From assembly GCA_964609245.1 (NCBI GenBank), contig CAZSSB010000007.1, positions 1-64,000 on the forward strand: DNA of 64,000 nucleotides. Direction: 5' to 3'. Positions within the stretch are counted from its first letter, which is position 1; every line of letters begins with the position of its first letter. The notes below the pieces were generated by a model. That model was given only the letters and a program-made list of their open reading frames with translations. It was not told where the DNA came from and made no database searches. Positions 34,071-43,181 of this stretch are shown piece by piece. Position numbers and translations under genes: made by a program. Source of the DNA: JAFGCY01 sp964609245. GTDB taxonomy: Bacteria > 4484-113 > JAFGCY01.

Positions 34071-35187
34071 ATAGACTCACCTCCGCGACTTCAGCCCCTA
34101 CCTCGGCTGCGGGCACGAGGACCGTGATTACCGCCGCCAGGAACACCAGCACCAGCCCGATGGGCAGCAGCACCTTCCAGCCGAAGCGCATCAGCTGGTC
34201 ATAGCGGAACCTGGGCTCCGTCGCCCGCACCCACATGAAGACGAAGATCAGGATCAGCACCTTGACGATGAAGGTCATCGTCGTCGAGAAACCGAGTGCC
34301 GAGATACTCAGCACCGTCCAGTAGCCTTCGCTCGGACCCAGCACGGCGCCCGGATTGCCGATCAGCAGCCCAAACCAGTTGGTCAGATCGACGCCGCCGA
34401 TCACCGGCAGCGTGTAGCTGCCCAGGAAGAAGTGCACCGCGATGGCGCACATGCCGGCCAGGCCGATGTACTCGCCCATCGGGAACATCGCGTACTTCAG
34501 CGAGCTGTACTCCGTGTGGAAACCGGTCACCAGCTCCGACTCGCACTCCGGCAGGTCGAACGGAATGCGGGCGGTCTCGGCCATCGCCGAGATCAGGAAC
34601 AGGATGCCGGCCGGAATCAGCACGATGAAGTACAGCGGATGCCAGTACTCGCTGCGGTAGATCATGCCGATCTCGGTCAGGCTCAGCGAGCCGACGATCA
34701 TCACCGGCACCAGCAATGCCAGACCCAGCCCCAGTTCGTAGCTGATCACCTGGGCGCAGGACCTGAGCGCGCCCATGAAGCTGTAGCGGTTCTGGCTGCT
34801 CCAGCCCGCCAGGATCACGCCGTAGGCCGCCAGACTCGACAGCCCGAGGAACACCAGCAGCGCGATCGGCAGGTCCGACAGATACACGCCCTCTCCGACG
34901 GGAATCAGCGAGAACATCGTGAACGCGGCGGCGAAGGCCACGACCGGCGCCATCAGGTACAGCAGCTTGTCCGCCTTCTGCGGGATCAGCTCCTGCTTGA
35001 GGATCGCCTTGACACCGTCGGCGATCGGCTGGAACAGGCCCCAGGGCCCGACCCGGTTGGGGCCGACGCGCCACTGGAACCAGGACAGCACGCGCCGCTC
35101 CAGGTAGGTCAGGTAGGCGAATCCCGTCAGCAGCACGATCACGAAGATCACGGCGCGTATCAGGATCAACAGCAGGTATTGCGGCAT
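34057..35187 (-). CDS. nuoH: NADH-quinone oxidoreductase subunit H
   Basis: NuoH is the membrane subunit that forms the quinone chamber with NuoB and NuoD. It has 376 residues and about eight helices. Typical segments are FAYLTYLERRVLSWFQWRVG, RVGPWGLFQPIADGVKAILKQ with QELIPQKAD, and the acidic loop ETARIPFDLPECESELVTGFHTEY-type region near 200-222, which contains the conserved Glu residues. It is followed by nuoI with a 14-bp overlap. Confidence 0.97.
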   Translation of the reverse strand: MPQYLLLILIRAVIFVIVLLTGFAYLTYLERRVLSWFQWRVGPNRVGPWGLFQPIADGVKAILKQELIPQKADKLLYLMAPVVAFAAAFTMFSLIPVGEGVYLSDLPIALLVFLGLSSLAAYGVILAGWSSQNRYSFMGALRSCAQVISYELGLGLALLVPVMIVGSLSLTEIGMIYRSEYWHPLYFIVLIPAGILFLISAMAETARIPFDLPECESELVTGFHTEYSSLKYAMFPMGEYIGLAGMCAIAVHFFLGSYTLPVIGGVDLTNWFGLLIGNPGAVLGPSEGYWTVLSISALGFSTTMTFIVKVLILIFVFMWVRATEPRFRYDQLMRFGWKVLLPIGLVLVFLAAVITVLVPAAEVGAEVAEVSLYVPR

Positions 35188-35192
35188 CGTCG

Positions 35193-37694
35193 CTAGTCCT
35201 CCCGCACCCCGGCCAGTTTGTTCAGCGCCACCCGCACCGGCGCCCCGCCCGCCAACTGGTTGGCGGGTTGCTTCACGTAGTAATCGTTGATCACAACACT
35301 GCCGGGCCCGACCCAGCGGGCCGGTTTGACCGGCAGCGTCAACTCCTCACCGTTGTCGCTCTGCAGGGCAACCTCGTCACCATCCGCCAGTCCCAGGCGT
35401 TCAAGGTCATCCGGATGCACGTGAGCAGCGAACGGCTTGGCCACCTGGTCGAAGACGCGGCTGTAGCGGATCTCCTGCCGGTCGTTGTACAGGAAGCGCT
35501 TGGCCGCGACGACCAGCGGAAACTCGGCCGTGCCCGAGACCACGTCCGGCAGAGTGTTGACAATACGCGTCTTGCCGTCGGGCAGCCCCTCGAGGCGCAG
35601 CAGGACGCCCGCGGCCGGAACCGTCTCGAGACTCACCCTTGGCACCCCTGGCACGGCGCGGGCCAGATCTGCAAGCAGCTCATCCGCATCAGCTGCGACG
35701 TGCTCGCAGTCCATCGCGGCCGCGATGCTGTTGACCACGTCCAGCAGCGACGGCGCCACGCTGTCGATACTGGCGCGGCTGCGCTTCTGCAGCCGCCACT
35801 CCATGCTCAGCACCGTACCGTCATAGTGCGCCCAGGTGCCCAGCGGCAGGTGCAGATGCGCCGCTTCGCTGGTCGGCGTGGCGAACGGTCCGCAGTAGAT
35901 GACGTGCTCGACGGCGCTCAGCGCTCGTTCCACCAGTGCGCGGTCCGGATAGCAGGTCAGCACGTCACTGTCGACGATCAGCAGCGCCTTGAGCTTCCCG
36001 CTCGCCGCGGCTTCCAGCACCGCGTGCAGGCTGCCCGCCGGCGGCCTGGTACCGTTGGATGAGGAACCGCCCAGCAGCGCCAGGTCGTTGACCAGCAGCG
36101 CGCCGACGCTGTTGGCCGCGGGGTAGACCGGATTCAGGTAGACGGCTTCGGCCTCCGGGTTGTTGATCTCGATGACGCCGCGCAACGCCTCCAGCGCGTG
36201 CAGCAGCTCCAGCGGATTCTCGCTGCGCCACAACTCCTGACCGACCAGGATCGCGCAGTCGTCGCCAATGCCGCGCAGGCGCTCCGCCAGCTCCTCGAGC
36301 TCGGGCGGCACTTCACCCTCACCGGACAGCGCGTTGGTCAGGCCGCGCACCACCCGCAGCAGGTTGCCCGGACCGTAATTGAGGAACAGCGAGGCGAACC
36401 GATCCGTATCGCTGCCATGGCCACGGGCGCTGAGTAGCGTCAGCTGTCCGCGCCGGGCCGCGATGTCGATTCTCAGGCCCAGCGACGGTGCTTCATCAAA
36501 CAGGTCGCAGCCCAGCGACAGGACGGTACTGGCCGCCAGCACGTCACTCAACTCGCCGAATCTGCCGCCCAATACGGCCACCGCCGCCTCGTCCGGCCCC
36601 TGCGGCCCGAACAGCTCGTCACCGCAGTGGTAATACGCGGTATCGAGCACACGCCCGCAGAAGGCGCGCAGCGCCAGGTAGTCCTCGGTGTTCAGTCCGC
36701 CACCCGCGATCACGCCGATGCTGTCCGGTCCGTGTTCGCTGCTCACCGCCAGCAGCCGGCGGGCCGCTTCTTCCTCGCCCTTCAGCCGGGAGAGGGACTC
36801 CTGCCCGTCGCCCTCGCCGTCGCGCAGTATCGCGCGGGTCACCCGACGCTCGTCCTCGATGCACTCCCAGCTGAAGCGGGTGGCATCGTCGATCAGGCCG
36901 TTGTCGATATCCGGATTGTCCCGCGGCACGATCCGTGCCACGTCGCCCAGCCGGCCGTTGAGCCAGATGTTGGCGCCGACGCTGTCCAGACTGCCCACCG
37001 ACGGTGCCAGCTCCTGCTCCCAGGACCGCCCCATTTTGAAGCGGTAGTTGCGGGCCGTCAGCGCGCCGACCGGGCACATGTCGATCACGTTGCCCGTGAA
37101 TCGCGGGGCCTCGGTCGGGTCGGCGAACGACTCGATGAACGTCTCGGCGCCGCGCTCGACGAACTGCAGGAAGAAACTGCCGTCGATGTCGGTTGCGTAG
37201 TTCACGCAACGCTTGCAGTGGATGCAGCGCTTGTAGTTCAGCCGGATGTAATCGTTCATCATCGCGTCCGGCCGGACTTTCTTCTGCTCGATGTAGCGCC
37301 CCTCCTGCATGCCGTGGTCCATCGTCTGGTCCTGCAGCATGCACTCGCCGCCCTTGTCGCAGACCGGGCATTCCAGCGGGTGGTTGAGCAGGTGGAACTC
37401 CAGCTGCTCGCGGCGCACCTGGATCACCTCGGGATGCCGCGTCCAGATCTTCATGCCCTCGGCGGGCATCAGCGAGCAGGTGGTCTGCAGCTTGGGCATC
37501 ATCCGCCCGCCCAACTCCACCTTGGCCAGGCACATCCGGCAGGCGCCGTAGGGCTCCAGCCACTTGTGGGCACAGAAGTGCGGGATGTCGAAACCCAGCG
37601 CCCGCGCGCTCCACAGAACCACCTGGTCCTTGGGCAGGCTGACCAGCTGATCGTCGATCTCGATTTCCACGAACTCGGTTGGTTTCTTGGCCAT
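35193..37694 (-). CDS. nuoG: NADH-quinone oxidoreductase subunit G
   Basis: NuoG is the large peripheral subunit of complex I, 833 residues. An N-terminal [2Fe-2S] ferredoxin domain has HFCAHKWLEPYGACRMC and TTCSLMP. Next comes the His-Cys [4Fe-4S] site (HPLECPVCDKGGEC). A third cluster site is RCIHCKRCVNYATDIDG with a later DMCPVGALT. From about residue 215 it continues as a molybdopterin oxidoreductase-like domain without cofactor motifs, ending in a beta-barrel near 720-833. I see no N7-type extra Cys motif. It lies 3 bp after nuoF. Confidence 0.96.
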   Translation of the reverse strand: MAKKPTEFVEIEIDDQLVSLPKDQVVLWSARALGFDIPHFCAHKWLEPYGACRMCLAKVELGGRMMPKLQTTCSLMPAEGMKIWTRHPEVIQVRREQLEFHLLNHPLECPVCDKGGECMLQDQTMDHGMQEGRYIEQKKVRPDAMMNDYIRLNYKRCIHCKRCVNYATDIDGSFFLQFVERGAETFIESFADPTEAPRFTGNVIDMCPVGALTARNYRFKMGRSWEQELAPSVGSLDSVGANIWLNGRLGDVARIVPRDNPDIDNGLIDDATRFSWECIEDERRVTRAILRDGEGDGQESLSRLKGEEEAARRLLAVSSEHGPDSIGVIAGGGLNTEDYLALRAFCGRVLDTAYYHCGDELFGPQGPDEAAVAVLGGRFGELSDVLAASTVLSLGCDLFDEAPSLGLRIDIAARRGQLTLLSARGHGSDTDRFASLFLNYGPGNLLRVVRGLTNALSGEGEVPPELEELAERLRGIGDDCAILVGQELWRSENPLELLHALEALRGVIEINNPEAEAVYLNPVYPAANSVGALLVNDLALLGGSSSNGTRPPAGSLHAVLEAAASGKLKALLIVDSDVLTCYPDRALVERALSAVEHVIYCGPFATPTSEAAHLHLPLGTWAHYDGTVLSMEWRLQKRSRASIDSVAPSLLDVVNSIAAAMDCEHVAADADELLADLARAVPGVPRVSLETVPAAGVLLRLEGLPDGKTRIVNTLPDVVSGTAEFPLVVAAKRFLYNDRQEIRYSRVFDQVAKPFAAHVHPDDLERLGLADGDEVALQSDNGEELTLPVKPARWVGPGSVVINDYYVKQPANQLAGGAPVRVALNKLAGVRED

Positions 37695-37697
37695 AAC

Positions 37698-39065
37698 TTA
37701 CCCGGCCTCAGCCATCGTTTCCTCGTGTTCTTCCTCGCCCCCGCCGCCCGCGGTCTCGAAGTAGCGCTCGTACTCCTCCGGATAGCGTTCCACCGCGCTC
37801 TTCACGGGCCAGGCCGCCGCATCCCCCAGCGGACAGAAGCTCTTGGCCTCGATCCCGAGCACGATGTCATGCAGCAGCGCCAGGTCCTCGGGGCGACCCC
37901 CGCCGTTGACGATCCGCTCGTGGATCTGCAGCATCCAGCGGGTCCCCTCGCGGCAGGGCGTGCATTTGCCGCAGCTCTCATGCGCGTAGAAGTGGCAGAA
38001 GTTGCGCATCACCTCGACGATGTCCACCGTGTCATCCAGCACGATCATCGCGGCGCTGCCCAGCATCGAGCCCGCCTGCATCACGCTCTCGTAATCGAAC
38101 GGTGTATCCACATGCTCCGGCTTCATCAGCGGGCAGCTCGATCCGCCGGGAATCACCGCCTTGAGCTTGCGCCCCGGCCTGAGCCCGCCGGCCAGTTCAT
38201 TGATGATGGTGCTGATCGGCGTGCCGTACTCGATCTCCCACCAGCCGGGGTTGCGGACGCAGCCACTGACGCTGACCACCTTGATGCCCGGCGAACGCTC
38301 GGTTCCGCGCGCCGTGAACCAGTCCTCGCCGGCGTCGAAGATCGCCGGAACGGTGGCGATGGTCTCGACGTTGTTGATGATCGTCGGACAGCGCCACAGC
38401 CCTTCCACCGCCGGGAACGGCGGCTTCATCCGCGGGTGGCCGCGCTCACCCATGATCGAGCTGAGCATCGAGGTTTCCTCGCCGCAGATGTAGGCGCCGG
38501 CACCGGTGTGCACGGCGAAGTGGATTGGGTAATCGACGCCGAAGGGGCGATCACCCAGGATGCCCTCGGCATAGGCTTCCTTGACCGCCTCGCCCAGCAG
38601 GCGAATGCTGTCGTAGAACTCACCGCGGATGTAGCAGTAGGCCTGATGCGCGCCGAACGATTTGCAGGCGATGATCGCGCCCTCGATCAGCCGGTGCGGT
38701 GCATCCTCCATCAGGAAGCGGTCCTTGAACGTGCCCGGCTCACCCTCGTCGCCGTTGATCGCCAGGTAGCGGGGCACGGGCTTGTCCTTGGGCACGAAGC
38801 TCCATTTGAGGCCCGCCGGGAAGCCGGCGCCACCCTTGCCGCGCAGCCCGGCCGTCTTGGCCCGCTCGATGATCTCTTCGGGCGAGACGTCCCTCAGCAC
38901 GTGCTCCGCGGCGCGGTAGCCGCCAGGCTCGCCATCCGGCACGTAGCGGGCCTTGGCGCGGTAGTCCGCCAGCTTGCGAATCCCAGCCTCAATGTCGAGT
39001 GTCGTCACGGGTGTGATGCACTCGTGCCTGACACCGTTCTGCAGATACGGTTTGCCCTTCGCCAT
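37698..39065 (-). CDS. nuoF: NADH-quinone oxidoreductase subunit F
   Basis: NuoF binds NADH and FMN and carries the N3 [4Fe-4S] cluster, 455 residues. The NADH/FMN loops are GLRGKGGAGFPAGLKW near 94 and AINGDEGEPGTFKDR near 124, plus GAGAYICGEETSML near 210. The cluster motif CGKCTPCREGTRW lies near 374 with a fourth Cys in KSFCPLGDAAAW. The last 20 residues are a Gly/Glu-rich tail (GGGGEEEHEE). It lies 7 bp after nuoE. Confidence 0.97.
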   Translation of the reverse strand: MAKGKPYLQNGVRHECITPVTTLDIEAGIRKLADYRAKARYVPDGEPGGYRAAEHVLRDVSPEEIIERAKTAGLRGKGGAGFPAGLKWSFVPKDKPVPRYLAINGDEGEPGTFKDRFLMEDAPHRLIEGAIIACKSFGAHQAYCYIRGEFYDSIRLLGEAVKEAYAEGILGDRPFGVDYPIHFAVHTGAGAYICGEETSMLSSIMGERGHPRMKPPFPAVEGLWRCPTIINNVETIATVPAIFDAGEDWFTARGTERSPGIKVVSVSGCVRNPGWWEIEYGTPISTIINELAGGLRPGRKLKAVIPGGSSCPLMKPEHVDTPFDYESVMQAGSMLGSAAMIVLDDTVDIVEVMRNFCHFYAHESCGKCTPCREGTRWMLQIHERIVNGGGRPEDLALLHDIVLGIEAKSFCPLGDAAAWPVKSAVERYPEEYERYFETAGGGGEEEHEETMAEAG

Positions 39066-39072
39066 CTTCCGC

Positions 39073-39813
39073 TTATCCTCGCAGCGCGGCCTGGATCTCC
39101 GCGAACAGCTTGGGATTGGTTTCCTTCAGATCGCCCAGCTTGCCGTAGGCATCGTGAACCAGATTCTCACCCGCGCGATGCTCCAGCCAGGCCGGGTACT
39201 GGTTGTTGGTCGTGACCAGCCAGACCCAGCGCTTGTCATCCGGCGGGTTGGCCTTCTCCTCGATTCGCACCAACCTCTCGCGCAGCGCGTCCTCGGCCCC
39301 GGACTCGATCTCGCTGAGCACCTGGTCGAACAACTCGACGGTCAGGTTGTTGCACCAGTAAGGGGTGAACTCCGGGCCGCGCTTCAGGAACTGCACGCTC
39401 GGCGCGTTGTGGCAGTCACAGAGACACTCGACCTGCAGCAGCGTAAACAGACCGTTCTCCGTGGTATCGCCGACCTCGGCGCCGTACTTCTGCCGGAAGT
39501 GCTCGATCAGCTTGCCGGCGCCGGCGTGCGCGCAGTTCCAGGTTCCGCACACTCCGATCACGTACTCGCCGGTCGACCGCCGCAGCATCATGGTGTAGAA
39601 GCTGACGACGCTCTGCACCTCGGCGAACGGCAGGCTGAGCTCTTCGGCCACCGCGCGGGCGGCCTCCGGTGTCACCTGACCGTAGTACTTCTGGCACTCC
39701 ATCAGTGCCGGAATCAGAATCGCCTTGGCCGTCGGGTAGGAGTCCCGCCGCTCGGCGATGAACCGCCGGATCTGCTCCGGTAGTTCCAGCCTGCTCAACT
39801 CAAGTGCCGCCAT
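39073..39813 (-). CDS. nuoE: NADH-quinone oxidoreductase subunit E, C-terminally extended
   Basis: NuoE carries the N1a [2Fe-2S] cluster near FMN. The thioredoxin-like core covers about residues 1-160. The four ligands are in VCGTWNCAHAGA and VECLCDCHNAP, keeping the Cys-x4-Cys and Cys-x3-Cys spacing. At 246 residues it is about 80 longer than usual. The extra C-terminal part is charged with an aromatic patch (RWVWLVTTNNQYPAWL). Similar extended NuoE proteins exist in some phyla, but I cannot name the extension. It follows the small paralogue gene by 27 bp. Confidence 0.95.
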   Translation of the reverse strand: MAALELSRLELPEQIRRFIAERRDSYPTAKAILIPALMECQKYYGQVTPEAARAVAEELSLPFAEVQSVVSFYTMMLRRSTGEYVIGVCGTWNCAHAGAGKLIEHFRQKYGAEVGDTTENGLFTLLQVECLCDCHNAPSVQFLKRGPEFTPYWCNNLTVELFDQVLSEIESGAEDALRERLVRIEEKANPPDDKRWVWLVTTNNQYPAWLEHRAGENLVHDAYGKLGDLKETNPKLFAEIQAALRG

Positions 39814-39840
39814 GTGCCTGTCTTTCCTCTGACCTGACTT

Positions 39841-40161
39841 CTAACCTTCGCCCGCCGGCTCCACCTGGGCCAGCCGGGCCGCTTCACGCTGCGCCTCGAT
39901 ATCGCGCTGGAACTCCTCACTGGCGAACGCCCCAGCGATATTGTCATGCGGCAGGAACAGCTCTCCGCGGAAGAACTTGCGTTCGCCCGATTTCTGGTTC
40001 ACCAGCGGGTAGCGCTGCCAATCCAGCCAGATGCCCTGCTCGTCGATCGCCACGACCTTGCCCAGAAACAGCTCGCCCTGCAGCCCGAACGGCTCCATCC
40101 AGCGCTTGTCACGCAGCCGGAAAAACACCAGCTTGCCGACGTATCGATCCAGATGGCTCAT
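39841..40161 (-). CDS. Small protein Y within the nuo operon (paralogue of X)
   Basis: A protein of 106 residues not recognised. It shares with its upstream neighbour the pattern RYVGK-[FL]-V, a GK/AK-rich strand, GIWL near the middle, and LF[IL]PH[ED] before a helical end. In this copy these read DRYVGKLVFF, DEQGIWLDW and GELFLPHDNI. The first 75 residues look like a small beta barrel (SH3-like), and the last 30 form a charged helix. No signal peptide, membrane segment or Cys is seen. The ATG overlaps the preceding stop in ATGA. A frame extends upstream, but the paralogy fixes this start. Location and co-translation argue for a complex I accessory or assembly role. Confidence 0.75.
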   Translation of the reverse strand: MSHLDRYVGKLVFFRLRDKRWMEPFGLQGELFLGKVVAIDEQGIWLDWQRYPLVNQKSGERKFFRGELFLPHDNIAGAFASEEFQRDIEAQREAARLAQVEPAGEG

Positions 40162-40430
40162 GGTCCGCCTCCTTCGGCCGTCTGCAGCTCCTCGACCGCC
40201 CGGTCCAGCTCGTCGCAGCCGAACACGTTGATGATCTGCTCGTGCGGGATGAACAGGTAGCCGCTGCACTGGCGATCAGCGCCACCCGGCAGCGAGACGT
40301 TCAGATCGTGATGCAGCCAGATGCCGCCGGCCTCATACTCGAACAGCTTCGCCAGGTAGGTGACCGGCGTCCCGTCGGCGCCCCGCGCCAGGACCTGCAC
40401 GAACTTGCCGACGTAGCGCCTGAAGCTCAC
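40158..40430 (-). CDS. Small protein X within the nuo operon (paralogue of Y)
   Basis: A 90-residue soluble protein of unknown function, the first of two paralogues between nuoD and nuoE. Key segments are RRYVGKFVQVLARG, AKLFEYEAGGIWLHHD and GYLFIPHEQI, aligned with the second copy. A beta-barrel-like body is followed by a short acidic helix (CDELDRAVEELQ). Both its start and stop overlap neighbours in ATGA (40427-40430 with nuoD, 40158-40161 with gene Y), so it is made in step with complex I. It has two Cys, one at about residue 54, without a cluster motif. I know of no such gene in standard nuo operons. Confidence 0.75.
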   Translation of the reverse strand: MSFRRYVGKFVQVLARGADGTPVTYLAKLFEYEAGGIWLHHDLNVSLPGGADRQCSGYLFIPHEQIINVFGCDELDRAVEELQTAEGGGP

Positions 40431-41632
40431 CGGTCCACCTCACCCAGCACGATGTCGATGCTGCCGATCGCCGCCGCCACGTCCGCAATCAGGTGGCCCT
40501 CGATCATGGCCGGCAGCGCCGCCAGGTTGACGAAGCTCGGTCCGCGGATCTTGACACGCAGCGGCTTGGGCCCGCCGTCACTGACCACGTAAAAGCCCAG
40601 CTCGCCCTTGCTGCTCTCAACGCTGGCGTAGGCCTCTCCGCGGGGCGATTTGAAGCCCTCCGTCCAGTACTTGAAGTGGTGGATGTTGCGCTCGATGTCC
40701 GCGTAAACCTCGCTGTGCTTGGGCGGCGCGAAGTGGTCGCTCTCCCACATGGTGTCGCCGGGCGCCGTCTCCTTGATCCTGTCCAGTGCCTGCAGCACCA
40801 GCTTCGCCGCTTCATACATCTCGATCAGCCGCACCTCGTACCGCGCGAAGATATCGCCTTCCTCGCGCATCGGCACCTCAAAGTCGAACTCCTCGTAGCG
40901 GCAGTACGGGATGTCCTTGCGCAGGTCCTGACTGACGCCGACGGCGCGCAGCAATGGCCCCATCAGGCCGTAACTGACGCAGGTCTCGCGATCGATGTAG
41001 CCGATGCCCTGGGTCCGATTCGTCCAGATCGGGTTTTTGGTCAGCAGCCCCTGGATCATGTCCACCAGCTTGGGGAACCCCAGCGCCCACTTGCGCGCGT
41101 GCTCGTCAAACTCCTCCGGCACGTCCTCGCGCACGCCGCCGATCCGGATGTAGTTGGTCATCATCCGCTGCCCGCCGACCATCTCGTAGAGGTCGAGCAG
41201 CATCTCGCGCTCCTGCACCGCGTAGAGGAAAACCGTCGCCGCGCCGATGTCCATCGCATGCGAGCCGATCCAGAACAGGTGGCTCATGCAGCGCGTGATC
41301 TCGTGCATCGCCACGCGGATGTAGGATGCCCGGGCCGGCACCTCGAGGCCGATCAGCTTCTCGACGGCCAGGCAGTAGGCCAGCTCGTTGTTCATCGGCG
41401 AGAGATAGTCCATCCGCGGGTAGTGGGTGATGTTCTGGGTGTAGTTGTGCTCCTCCGAGAGCTTCTCGATGCCGGTGTGCAGGTAGCCGATGTGCGGCAC
41501 GCACTTGACCACGCGCTCACCGTCGAGCTCCAGCACCAGGCGCAGCACACCGTGAGTACTGGGGTGCTGCGGCCCCATGTTGAGCACCATCCGCTTGCCG
41601 ACTACCTGGTCTTCAACAGTAAACTTGCTCAT
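40427..41632 (-). CDS. nuoD: NADH-quinone oxidoreductase subunit D
   Basis: NuoD (49-kDa homologue) forms the quinone-binding pocket with NuoB, 401 residues. Typical motifs are MGPQHPSTHGVLRLVLELDGE with the quinone His near 23, HIGYLHTGIEKL, and YLSPMNNELAYCLAVEKL. The C-terminal end reads GDGGPKPLRVKIRGPSFVNL-like, SDGGPKPLRVKIRGPS, then DIVLGEVDR, matching the family. It is a separate subunit, not fused to NuoC. Its stop overlaps gene X. Confidence 0.97.
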   Translation of the reverse strand: MSKFTVEDQVVGKRMVLNMGPQHPSTHGVLRLVLELDGERVVKCVPHIGYLHTGIEKLSEEHNYTQNITHYPRMDYLSPMNNELAYCLAVEKLIGLEVPARASYIRVAMHEITRCMSHLFWIGSHAMDIGAATVFLYAVQEREMLLDLYEMVGGQRMMTNYIRIGGVREDVPEEFDEHARKWALGFPKLVDMIQGLLTKNPIWTNRTQGIGYIDRETCVSYGLMGPLLRAVGVSQDLRKDIPYCRYEEFDFEVPMREEGDIFARYEVRLIEMYEAAKLVLQALDRIKETAPGDTMWESDHFAPPKHSEVYADIERNIHHFKYWTEGFKSPRGEAYASVESSKGELGFYVVSDGGPKPLRVKIRGPSFVNLAALPAMIEGHLIADVAAAIGSIDIVLGEVDR

Positions 41633-41656
41633 CGTTGTCTTTCCCGCAGCAGGGTG

Positions 41657-42196
41657 CTACAGCCCAAGATCTCCTTCCATCCGCGCGCTGGTCACCACCG
41701 TCGTGCCCGGCTTCCAGGCGCGCTTGCCATCGTAGGGGTACTCCTTACGCAGCGGGTGCCCATCCCATTGCTCGGGCAGCAGGATCCGCCGCAGGTCCGG
41801 GTGGCCGCGGAAGTGGATGCCCATCAGGTCGAAGCACTCCCGTTCGTGCCAGTTGGCGGTCAGGAAGATGTCGCTGACGGTATCGATCTCCGGCAGCACG
41901 TCTTCGCGCCCGGTATCCTCCAGCCTGCACTTGACCCGCACGCGCTGGTGCGTCGCGGTCGAGAACAGCTCGTAAACCACCTCGAAGCGCGGCTCCCGCG
42001 GCTGATAGTCGACGGCGGTCATGAACGACATCACGTCCATCAGCGTGTCGCTGCCTTCCTGCAGCCGCTCGAGCGCGTCACGGATCGATGCCGGCTCCAC
42101 ATAGGCCAGGACGGCGCCGTTCTCGATCAGCAGCTCTCCTGCCAGGTTCCCAAGTGTGCTCTTCACCAGCGCCATGTGGTCGTGCAGGTCAGTCAT
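41657..42196 (-). CDS. nuoC: NADH-quinone oxidoreductase subunit C
   Basis: NuoC (30-kDa homologue) is a peripheral-arm subunit beside NuoD, 179 residues. The family signature ANWHERECFDLMGIHFRGHP lies near residue 117, followed by LRRILLPEQWDGHPLRKEYP. The N-terminal part is a mixed alpha/beta domain (MSFMTAVDYQPREPRFEVVY). It starts 3 bp after nuoB. Confidence 0.96.
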   Translation of the reverse strand: MTDLHDHMALVKSTLGNLAGELLIENGAVLAYVEPASIRDALERLQEGSDTLMDVMSFMTAVDYQPREPRFEVVYELFSTATHQRVRVKCRLEDTGREDVLPEIDTVSDIFLTANWHERECFDLMGIHFRGHPDLRRILLPEQWDGHPLRKEYPYDGKRAWKPGTTVVTSARMEGDLGL

Positions 42197-42199
42197 TGC

Positions 42200-42769
42200 T
42201 TAAGTCCCATCCATCCTTCCGGCCGGCTCGGCAAAGGGGTTCTTCGCCTGACCGGAACGGATCTTGTTTTGCAGCTTGATCAGCCCGTCCTGCAGGGCCT
42301 CGGGCCGCGGCGGGCAACCGGGAATGTACACGTCCACGGGTACGATCGCGTCGACGCCCGGTACGATGCTGTAAGTCTGGAACACGCCGCCGCAGCTGGC
42401 GCAGGCACCCATGCTCACCACCCATTTCGGATGCGGCATCTCCTCCCACAGCTCACGCACGATCGGCGCCATCTTCCAGCTCAGGCGGCCCGACACGATC
42501 AGCAGATCCGCCTGCCGGGGCGTGGCGCGATACACTTCCATCCCGAAGCGCGCCTGGTCGAAGCGCGCCGAGGCCGAGCACATCATCTCGATCGCGCAGC
42601 AGGCGAGTCCGGCCGTCAGCGGCCAGATACTGTTGGTCTGGGCCAGCCTCAGCAGCCAGTCCAGTTGCGTCAGCAAAAACGCCCCTTCCCCCGGCGACCA
42701 ATCGTTAATATATGGACGATTATCGTCCATTGAGGGCGCGTTGATCATTCTCTTCGCGGGATCGCTCAT
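42200..42769 (-). CDS. nuoB: NADH-quinone oxidoreductase subunit B
   Basis: NuoB holds cluster N2, the last electron carrier before quinone, 189 residues from the ATG at 42769. The cluster ligands are in LACCAIEMM, MGACASCGGVF and PGCPPRPEAL. FDQARFGMEVYRATPRQAD is a strong family signature. I chose the ATG at 42769, 16 bp after the nuoA stop and preceded by AGAGGTG. An upstream in-frame region would overlap nuoA and is Arg/Thr-rich, unlike NuoB. Confidence 0.97.
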   Translation of the reverse strand: MSDPAKRMINAPSMDDNRPYINDWSPGEGAFLLTQLDWLLRLAQTNSIWPLTAGLACCAIEMMCSASARFDQARFGMEVYRATPRQADLLIVSGRLSWKMAPIVRELWEEMPHPKWVVSMGACASCGGVFQTYSIVPGVDAIVPVDVYIPGCPPRPEALQDGLIKLQNKIRSGQAKNPFAEPAGRMDGT

Positions 42770-42785
42770 GGTATGTGTCGCACCT

Positions 42786-43181
42786 CTAGGTGACGTCCTC
42801 CTCCTCATGCCCCCAGTCAAACACGCGCTGCTGCAGCAGGTAGACGTAGCCGACCACCAGGATCACCAGGAACACCAGCATCTCGACGAACCAGAACATC
42901 TGCCCACCCACTGCCTTGAACTCGTGACCGACCACGGCCCACGGGATCAGGAAGACGGTCTCGACATCGAAGATCACGAACAGGATACCCACCAGGTAAT
43001 AGTGAATCGGGTACCGGTCCAGCGGCAGCCCTTCCGTCCGCACTCCACACTCGTAGGGCCTCGACCAATCGTACTTGTCCGTCTTGACGCGGATCTGGAA
43101 CAGGTGGCTGATGACCACGAATGCGACCCCGGCGGCTACCATCATCGCGAAGTAGATGAACACGCCTGCGTATTCCGACAA
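42786..43181 (-). CDS. nuoA: NADH-quinone oxidoreductase subunit A
   Basis: NuoA is a three-helix membrane subunit at the quinone chamber, 131 residues. The loop YECGVRTEGLPLDRYPIHYYLVG, which holds the conserved Cys switch region, and FVIFDVETVFLIPWAV are diagnostic. The start is TTG at 43181, preceded by AGGAGAGGAAGG. The TTG is supported by the family's N-terminal length. It is the first gene of the complex I operon. Confidence 0.95.
   Translation of the reverse strand: MSEYAGVFIYFAMMVAAGVAFVVISHLFQIRVKTDKYDWSRPYECGVRTEGLPLDRYPIHYYLVGILFVIFDVETVFLIPWAVVGHEFKAVGGQMFWFVEMLVFLVILVVGYVYLLQQRVFDWGHEEEDVT

Noticed and set aside
36627..39215. 862-codon plus-strand frame.
   Set aside because: It lies opposite nuoG and nuoF, with Arg/His/Ala/Gln-rich shadow composition.
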